A stretch of DNA of 64,000 nucleotides from Stenopsyche tienmushanensis (lineage: Eukaryota > Arthropoda > Insecta > Trichoptera > Stenopsychidae). The notes below the pieces were generated by a model. That model was not told the DNA's origin and ran no database searches. It saw only the letters and a list, made by a program, of their open reading frames with translations. Numbering within the stretch: the stretch's first letter is position 1; every line of letters begins with the position of its first letter. Of this stretch, positions 56,168 to 64,000 are shown in pieces. The stretch lies in the NCBI GenBank assembly GCA_008973525.1, contig WACJ01000384.1:186001-250000 (forward strand), given 5' to 3'. The position numbers and the translations under genes were made by a program.

Positions 56168-56480
56168 TCAAACTGATCATTTTTCAGCCTTTTCGGCAAA
56201 ATTATCGATGTACATTTGCATCGTACCAAGTTGGCTTTTGTTTTTATTTATTTGAATTTTTGAGAAAATCGGATTCCACGTGTTTTACACGGTAAATATA
56301 TTATTAGGGCTTGTGCGAGTGCTCCCCGCAGTCGGTTTTGTCGTCGGTGTCCCCGCAGTGTGTTGTCGCAGTCAAACTCATTATTAATAGCCTTTTCGGC
56401 AACATTATCGAAGCACATTTGCATCGTACCAATTTGACTTTTGTTTTTATTCATTTGAATTTTGAGAAAATCGAAAATCG
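56168..56480 (+). repeat. Tandem duplication, ~205-bp period
   Basis: Block 56168-56280 is repeated at 56371-56480. Shared words are AGCCTTTTCGGCAA.ATTAT, CACATTTGCATCGTACCAA (acatttgcatcgtaccaa), GACTTTTGTTTTTATT.ATTT and GAATTTT.GAGAAAATCG. The DNA between the blocks is G+C-richer (GTGCTCCCCGCAGTCGG). It could be LTR-like or a simple local duplication. Confidence 0.7.
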
Positions 56481-57204
56481 TAGGAATAGCCAGTCTGTTC
56501 ATCCTGGAACCCTTAGAGTCGGTTGTAAAATTAATTTACTTTTATATTATTATAATTGATTCATACGCTCTGACGAAACGCCGACTACACTTATTTATAA
56601 AATTCGTGAGTGACACCGAAAAACATTGTTTTGTGCATATTACATCTGCACAAAAAATGGAATATCTCATCCGCATCACTTGAGATGAGCTGCAGCAGGG
56701 ACGATGGCGCAAGTAAGATATAGTGGTCCGAGCCTTCAAGGTGGGTGAATTAACAAATATTCGCACAACACATCTACTTTCTGTTGTCGCATAGACGTGG
56801 GAATGCTGGGACCAGGGGACAAACTTGCACAACTGGGCTCGCGGTCTGAACGCCAAAGTGTTGTTTCGACTGCTCCTATAACGCAGTTTTAACTGTGGAA
56901 CCATTTGATTTTGTTGATATGGACCTGACTAGTTGATATTACTTGATACTTGACTTTAACCTATTTATTTGTTCCAGCTCTGTCTATTTTTTCCAGTTTG
57001 CTCCCAGACTGACCAATTAAATCTTGTTTGATTGTGCCCGGTCGACACTAAACGCCGAAGTTTGAATACTTTGATGCGACATAATTACCCTTTGCTAATA
57101 CAATTTGACTAATATTTCTTTGCGGCCTAACCACATCTGATTACTCCTAACTACTATGCTTATACAATTTTATGTATTTTAACTATTGGTCACTTGACTT
57201 ATAC
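56481..57204. other. Unassigned G+C-richer patch then spacer
   Basis: 56690-56890 is G+C-richer and open on the minus strand for 120 codons, with no recognised family. The tail is AT-rich. Confidence 0.3.
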
Positions 57205-58028
57205 ATATTTACAGAGTAAATACTTAAATACTCTTTTAACAGCAAGCTAATGCTTAGTTTATCTATTCATTGCTACTTTTACAAATCACGACTTGCTTAT
57301 CACTCGCTATCTCTTACATAGTCGACCCTACCCAAAAATATGGAGCATGATGAACCGTATCGGTTCAGAACCAAGATTTTTTAGGAACAGAACAAGGACA
57401 ATAAGAACATCAAAGAGACAGCCCCGAAAGGATGCATATGAGAAACTTCACTTTGCAACGTAAACAAAATTGTCTTCCGTTGACTTCTATATCGTTTTGT
57501 AATCGCCGAACTGAGAGGGGCAACCTGAAATGATGGCAAAACCACTCAGTTTCGAATTCGCTCGGGTAAGTTGTACGGTGACGGGGAGACACCCTCAGTT
57601 GGTGTAGGAGCGAATCCGAGATGCACTCAAGCGTCACGTCTGTCTTCACCCTACCCCGGCAACGCCCTAGCGAGGAAAGGGGGGACTGGACTCCTTGTAC
57701 TCCAGAAAGCCCTTTTCAGTAGAGTCAAAAAGGTCGTCTAGAGTAGTTTTCCACCATCTCCTATGAAAACTACTCAGTCTTTACAAACCTTCCACATTCC
57801 TTATCGAGACGATTGCGAAAGCGTTCGTCAATACGCTCACTCAGGATACCCGCTGGGTGAACGTTCGAAACAAAACTCGGTGGTAATGCTACCTTCAATA
57901 TCGAGCGAACGAGGAGGTGAATGTATGATACAGACGAAATGGATGTAACCCCTTCCTGTGAATGGATATTGAAGAGGCCCATAGTTCTGCAGTGGACTGT
58001 TAGTGGCTGCACTATGATGATGATGATT
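57205..58028 (+). mobile_element. RTE-derived non-autonomous element with TGA-repeat tail, ~820 bp
   Basis: The fullest copy of the family. Its 5' part (57205-57655) is the reverse complement of 40009-40472. Its 3' part (57656-58015) ends GCAGTGGACTGTTAGTGGCT, followed by a (TGA)n tail at 58014-58028. That end is the hallmark of RTE retrotransposons and recalls the end of the RTE fragment at 2023. No reverse transcriptase is present, so it is a non-autonomous derivative or a deleted RTE. Confidence 0.75.
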
Positions 58029-59760
58029 TAAATAATCAATATATAAAACTATTTTAAGGGGGGTAAGATCTATCCATTGGACCATTTACACGGGTGTTCG
58101 TTGGAGATAAATGTTCCATTGTCTCAAAAACAGTTCACTGCAGCTTGGCCAAACTTTGTAGTATTTTTTATGTTGTAGAGTTTTGCACGCCTTTTTAATT
58201 TGCAGCTTTTTTTAATCAAAATTATCTGAAAAAACTTTAGCATTCAAGAGAAGCAAAGAACTTTAAAAAAAATCTGACTGACTACTTTAGCCTTCCTCAC
58301 TTTAGGGCAAAATTAGAAGCACTTCTGGTTATTGTAGAAGATTCTGTGCCCAAAATATTAATTAAATTTAAAAAAAGGAACCACATTTTTTTTGGCCTAC
58401 CCTTTCTGTCCATGAAAGGTTTAATATTTGTGTGTACCAGTGATGTAGTGCTAAATAAAAAAGTCTGGGAGCGCTGATTAATTATAATATTTCAGTACCC
58501 CCTCCCCTTCCAGCAGTGATACAATTTTCGCATCAAGTTTCCAACCAAACGTTTTTCAATTTAACCAATTTAAGTTAAAATAATTTTTTAAAAATTAGAA
58601 TATATATTATGCAAAATTTCCAAATCGTTTAGAAAAAAGTGTGGGAGCGCCGACCCCACGCGCCCCCGCCCCACTACACCACTGGTGTGTACAAAGAGAG
58701 CCCTTTATTATTCTTATTTATTGCCAACAATCGATTTTTGCTTGTATCATACATTCATCGTTCTTCAAGGGTTTCTGAGTTTTTTCAGCATAAGTTGTTG
58801 TTTACAACCTGTTTAAAATATGAATAAACTATACAAAGCTACATTCCAAATTTGGCTTTAATACGTTGGCTTTTTAAAGAATTATGCTATTTTAGAAAAT
58901 TCAAGTTGTTTGTCCAAATTTTCTTAATCCTTAGCAGTATATATTGGGTTAGGGATCATATATGATTAATCGATATTATTTTTTTGTATGGAAATAGTAT
59001 AAAATGCAATATTGTTTAAGGTGGCAGAATATTTAGAGATTGTTTTATTGCAAGGATCAAATTATTCAAGACGAAAGCTTTCGTACACAAAACGAGTTAT
59101 ACGCTCTTTCAACTCGCCGTATGAATAAATTTGGGAGGCAGTGTATGTGTTCGACAGTTTCGCCATATCATCGAAGCTAAACGATATGATCCCCGCATGT
59201 TTATTGAGTCTTCGCCGGGAAAATTTAGCAATTATAATTTTGATGAAATGAAGAGAGGCTGCATTTGCGCGGCGCGGCTTACGAAATTCCCAAGAGTGCA
59301 ACAGCACACAAGACACAGCCAGATATTGTGTGTCTTTCTTCCTTTCTTTCTTTTATGTGTGCAGAACAAAAAGAGTTGATCTCAACAAAGGCCACGGGGC
59401 CCGGTGATCTCACGAGGGGCACAATGGCCCCCGAAATACAAATCACGACTCTTTACTGAGATCATGTGACCCCGTTACCATTACAAACGGGCCCCGTATG
59501 GGACTTACAAATGAGACAATTTCCAGATACTTCATCGCCACTCCAGTAGGGACAACAATTTTTAAATTCACACACATCTATACAGGATGCTTCATTTTCA
59601 GGAAAAAATAATTTTGGTCGCAAGCAGTTCAAATGTGTAATATATTTGTAGATTTAATCATAGTTAAATCAGGAGTTTTTAACTTATGCATCATCATGGC
59701 TTCCTGGATGGGATGACATAGCTTTCCCAAAAAATAAAAATATTTTGTTGATAATACATA
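58029..59760. other. Unassigned spacer
   Basis: 58620-58690 has a short C-rich patch. 59060-59500 is CG-containing, with an open minus-strand frame ending at 59062 (84 codons; YSYGELKERITRFVYESFRL) that could be a last exon but lacks a good acceptor. Otherwise AT-rich. Confidence 0.3.
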
Positions 59761-59950
59761 TCATCGTCATCATAGTGCAGCCACAAACAGTCCACTGCAA
59801 AACAGGGCCTCTTTGCTGTTATCGTTGAGAAGTAAGATTTTTCGTTTGTCCTTCTTTAAGACAGTTTGCTTGTTGTTCTTCTTGTGCTTGTATTGTTCAT
59901 TGAGTCCTAGGTCTAAATCTATAAGGTTCTATATGCTATATACTATTGAG
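59761..59950 (-). repeat. RTE-derived element, internally deleted copy
   Basis: On the minus strand the end reads GCAGTGGACTGTTTGTGGCT followed by a worn TGA tail, as in the 57-58 kb copy. After ~60 bases it jumps to a block like the 5' body (GTTCTTCTTG...TTGTTC...TCCTAG on the + strand). The middle ~600 bases are missing. Confidence 0.6.
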
Positions 59951-62513
59951 TACTTTTAACTATATAATAGTTAATGAGCCGAAAAATCCTTAAAAATAGT
60001 AATGTTTAGTAGATTAGCTATTTGTATAGTAGAATGATAGACATTTTATATTGCAAATAAAGTAAATGTGTGCGTAAAATGATGATGTTTTTTAAGACAT
60101 TTAAATCAAAATCGACAAGATTAAGAGTCATAGTTTATTTTAAAAGCCTTCTGAAATGATTGAATTGAACCTGCTTCTGGGAGACTAATACACAAGTTGG
60201 CAGTCAATAATATAACAATTGAGCACTTGCTGAAACTAAATCTTGATTTCAATTGCTTTTTTAGAAGATATAGCTAAATATAGTTGGGTACGAAATGCAT
60301 TAAACATTGACGTTGAAGACATATCTGAATATTTTTCAGGCATGATCCCTAAGAAAAGCTCATTGAAGTACAAAAACATACCTTTTTCATGTGTTAATTT
60401 TGGATAAAAGCGAAGAAAGATGAATCTATTTTAAGTAATTATAAAAACTCAGATTAAGAACCAAATAAAACCAGAAAGATGTTGCCTTTTATAGACGCTT
60501 TGAAGGGCTTTCAGTAAGGCTAAATATCATATCCATCATTTGAATTATAATTACAACCAGAGCCTATGAAAGAGGAGCCAAGAGAGGCTGTTACTCTGGG
60601 CTATATTAGGGACCTCAACTTAGCTCAAATAGATAAAATATAGGAGAAGGTAAAACGGAATTAAAATTAAATATAACCATAAAACAGAAATAAGGATTAG
60701 AAGAGAAAAATCTGACCCATGAAGGCTTTTTAAATAGCTGAAAAAAATAATATTTCAGAACTTTGAATTTCTCTGAGGACCTGATTATAAATCTGTATAT
60801 TTTCAATAATAATATGTAATTTCAGTGTTTGTCTCTAATATTATTATATAAGTATTGTTTGACTTCAAAAATACCCATGGATCAAAGTCGATCTCTTAAT
60901 TGGTTTTGGGTCATTGCCGAAACATTTAAGATCCCCTGAGTTAAATAAACTTTCTCTGTACATAAGCGATTATAATTATATGAATTTGTAATTTAAATAT
61001 TAAAGAAATTTTATTGCATAAATGCTAATTATGCATAATACAAATATAATAAATTTATTACGCTGAGTTGGATTTGCGGTCATTGATTACCCTACGGGAG
61101 ATGACTGGGTTAATGATATTATATGATGTATTATTAATGTTGATTATTTGATAATCGTTAAATAAGCTGTAATTTTATTGCATAATATCAAATAATTTAT
61201 TGGTTCGTAATCTACTTTGGAATGTGTAAAATTTATCATTCGAACGAAGGAAAAATAAGGAATTTTTATTTCTTCAATAATAAAATCGCGAAAATTACAA
61301 TCCTGATGAATATTCCTCAAATGAACGTGTAAATCATAAATAGTTATATTTTACGCAATGATCAAAATTCAAATCGAAATCTAGAGTGATGATATCTAAA
61401 GCAAGCAAACAAAGGCTCGATCTGAAGCTGAAGTACTTTTTCGGAATCACAAATGAGGCGGCTCTGCAGTGCAAAAGGATGCAAATTAAACAGAAAATTT
61501 TCAGTAAAGCCCGATGAAATTCTTCACTACCCCATACATCCTTTTTTAATTAATGATAATCTCTGCGGGCTTGATACAAAAATGCCTTTAAAACGCTCGA
61601 TCGTGATCAAAATATAAGTCTCCCATATGATATTTGCATATCTACGAGCAGCTCAAAGATATCTTCAATTGCATACATTAACATGCAGGCCTTTTGTGGC
61701 GCATAATTTACGATAATTTCCTGCATAGGTAATTTAATACGCCACTTTAATGTTAAATAATAAAAGCGCACAATGGTAGCAGATAATATCAATTTGCCCC
61801 CCGAACAGAAATATATGTAAGAGGGCGGTTCGCTTAATTTAATTTATTGACCCTGTAACAATAAGCCACGCGAGATTTTCGGACCCCCGCCGACCACCAG
61901 CTTTGTGGGTGTCTATATCACTCACGGCATTATATTAAGGCTTTTACCGAAAGGATCAAATATATTTAAATTAATATACATACCAGGCAGGATAAATATA
62001 TTTCTTAATTTAATTAGGGTATCGGAGTCAAAAAATATATCTCAATATGACATCGAATTGGTTGCTTATTATACTTATCTTATCATCAAGGCGATATATT
62101 TAAATACATACAGAAAATCAATATAAAAACAACATTATTACAATATACATATATTGGGTTTAAGAGTAAATATATTTAATTGAAAATAGACTGTGTAGAT
62201 TATTTATATATTCCTTAATATATTAAAACACAACTGAAAATATAGAAGAGATTAACTATTAAGTGTTAGACAAATTTACTAAGCAAAATTTTCTTAGCAT
62301 TGGCCAAATGATTTAGAATTATACAATGAACGAACAGACCGACATTAAATTTAATATTATTAGATAAAAGGACGTTATTTGATATCTTTTTATAATTGCT
62401 CATTTCAATAATATAGCAACATAAAATGAAATAAATGCATGTAAAATTATCTTGTAACAATTTGACTGGCATGTTTTAAAAAGTTAAATATTGATAAAAT
62501 GATTTATGAGGGT
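59951..62513. other. Unassigned AT-rich spacer, 2.6 kb
   Basis: 61300-61880 is CG-containing unique DNA. The rest is very AT-rich. No repeat boundary or convincing frame. Confidence 0.35.
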
Positions 62514-62670
62514 GATTCAAATATAACCCGGAATTTTGCTCTACAAATTTATTAGTGATGTATAAAAATACAAATGGAGTATCTTATTTTTATACACAGT
62601 TACAAAGAAGACTCATTGGAAAAGTAGCATCCTCAAATTTGTACATCAAATTCCGGGTTATATTTGAATC
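62514..62670. mobile_element. Hairpin MITE, 157 bp, 23-bp perfect TIRs
   Basis: 62514-62536 (GATTCAAATATAACCCGGAA plus TTT) and 62648-62670 are exact reverse complements. On the left the match is preceded by GAGGGT, so the full left end is GAGGGTGATTCAAATATAAC, a wording common at Tc1/mariner ends in insects. The right end has lost that outermost hexamer. There is no coding content. Confidence 0.82.
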
Positions 62671-62707
62671 TGATGTTTTATTCGGAAAGAGGGAAATAAC
62701 TTTATGA

Positions 62708-63034
62708 TGTAACGTTGAGGCGGGGGTGTTCTTGGGGGCATAGTTCCCGGTTGATGTTACTGGGCGATTGGATGGGAAGAGACGGGCGTTCGAATAGAAA
62801 GACTCTCTTCTCTAAATAACTATTTATTTCACACGAGAGAGAGAGAGAGATCTGGCTGCAGGAAGGACGGCCTTCCGCAGCCCAGGTTAACCCAACGACT
62901 CTTCGCGACTGCCGCCTCCTGCGCGTCACTCGCCAACCGGCAACGGTGCACAAGCAAGAAGCGATCCGTCAGTATGCAGATGCAATGTCTCCGCAGGGCC
63001 ACAAGAGATGGCGCTGTTAAAATAACACATTACA
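62708..63034 (-). mobile_element. Solo LTR, 327 bp
   Basis: On the minus strand the element starts TGTAATGTGTTATTTTAACA and ends CCTCAACGTTACA, giving TGTAA...TTACA short inverted ends. A poly(A) signal AATAAA lies at 62823-62828 (minus), and GCAGTCGCGAAGAGTCG before it resembles a transcription start region. A GA repeat at 62835-62850 sits between them. No matching 4-6 base target duplication is seen and no internal retrotransposon region adjoins it. It is probably what is left after recombination between two LTRs of a Ty3/gypsy- or BEL-like element. Confidence 0.65.
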
Positions 63035-63231
63035 CCTGAAGAGAGGCGGAAGATATCGCTGTTAATCTGGAGAAATTAATCTGCTCAGACTAACAGCGCT
63101 ATTGCGTGGGGATGTTAAATTGCCCAAGCTACAATTTAAAATTTTATAAACATTCATTTGGTGAAAATGAACTTCAACAATGCAAAAATATGCGTAAGAA
63201 TCTAGCGCGGTGAGAGTGAAACTTCCTAGGA

Positions 63232-63470
63232 TTTTTTTAATTTTATGCATTGCTTTTCCATATGTTAGCTAAAATATTGCGCTTGTGTCTTGTGTATTAT
63301 ATAATAAAATAGGCTTGTTACCCACGCATATAATAGAGGCGACACGGCGCATGCGCATAGCATTTCTATTATATGCAATGGATACGGACACACTGCAAAC
63401 GATTCTTCCTCTTTTTTTCTCTTCGACTTTCAAATTAATTTGCCCTATTGCACCTTTAGAAATTTATCTT
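63232..63470 (+). repeat. Three-copy dispersed repeat, copy 3
   Basis: Contains TTAGCTAAAATATTGCGCTT and CGGCGCATGCGCATAGC, aligned with 40557-40820 and 42624-42850. Confidence 0.7.
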
Positions 63471-64000
63471 TAATAACGCAACTCTAAACTTTTCATAGTA
63501 AATAATTAAAGATATTTTAGAAGTTATTCTTAAGGTGCTATATACGTTATGGCCATAGAATTTTTTTTAGTAATAAATAATTTAAAGTTGTGATTTTCCA
63601 TTGCTTTTCAAATGTTTGCAGTTTGAATAACTTTATTTGAATTGGAATTTTAAGTAGACTTTATGCACTTTATTAATCGTCTTAGTATTTATGCTATCCA
63701 GAAAAATAGAGTAAATCTTCTAGTAGTACTTTATATGAAAAATACACAAAAAGGCAATGAAGTTTGATGGGACGAGATTCGTTAAATAATATATTAAGGA
63801 CTGTTTTTTATAAAAGAAAATGATTAGATAACAGTTGAATTTGTATTTATGATAATCACCCGAGGATATCCTTTTTAGTAAGGAGTCTGAGAGCTTTTCC
63901 TATTTACATGCCATTGAATTAATAAGTTTCATTTTTATCGATTCCTAATGAAGCTTTATATTCACGCGGCGTCCTGAAGCTCCACGAATATGGTTTGATT
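63471..64000. other. Unassigned AT-rich spacer
   Basis: No supported feature up to the window end. Confidence 0.4.

Noticed and set aside
1..64000. A novel defence, CRISPR or biosynthetic gene system
   Set aside because: No direct-repeat array, gene cluster or multi-gene coding region exists. The window is eukaryotic repeat-rich DNA.

Overview
The window is AT-rich animal nuclear DNA, almost certainly from an insect or close arthropod relative. The reasons are a eukaryotic tRNA-Leu gene with internal promoter boxes and a T-run terminator, non-LTR retrotransposons of Jockey, RTE and R1-like type, a tRNA-derived SINE, and many decayed mariner/Tc and piggyBac-type DNA transposons. The order cannot be read from this sequence alone. 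There are no operons, ribosome binding sites or CRISPR arrays. No complete host protein gene was recognised; a few short open segments with good splice-site motifs or coding-like codons are given as low-confidence exon candidates.

Layout. 1-8 kb: an RTE LINE fragment with a TGA-repeat tail, a 0.9 kb foldback transposon with 26-bp perfect terminal inverted repeats, a LINE ORF1 remnant split by a hAT-type MITE with an exact 8-bp target duplication, and dispersed repeats. 9.5-16.7 kb: a TTAA-flanked piggyBac-type MITE, a tRNA-Leu(AAG) gene and three mariner remnants, one an internally deleted copy with 24-bp inverted repeats. 19.2-21.6 kb: an R1-like LINE cut cleanly by a tRNA-derived SINE, then a piggyBac-type end. 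22-36 kb: paired dispersed repeats, Tc/mariner remnants, another piggyBac-type element, the first copy of a CAGGRTGCRGCAGGGAAACT transposon family, and a candidate C-terminal host exon. 38.9-45.2 kb: a nested inverted-repeat cluster of that same family, RTE-derived repeats, a mariner 5' end with its helix-turn-helix region, and a hAT-like element. 47.9-52.2 kb: a piggyBac-type element carrying the end of its transposase, then a 5'-truncated Jockey-type LINE with an open reverse transcriptase frame and a 15-bp target duplication. 56-63.5 kb: a tandem duplication, RTE-derived repeats, a small hairpin MITE and a solo LTR.

How the parts relate. The Jockey copy is the youngest insertion: its frame is open and its target duplication is exact. 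Insertion order can be read at two places. The SINE is younger than the R1-like LINE, and the hAT MITE is younger than the LINE ORF1 remnant. Most other elements are fragments or internal-deletion derivatives. The rest is AT-rich spacer, some of it probably intronic or conserved non-coding DNA, which one sequence cannot prove.
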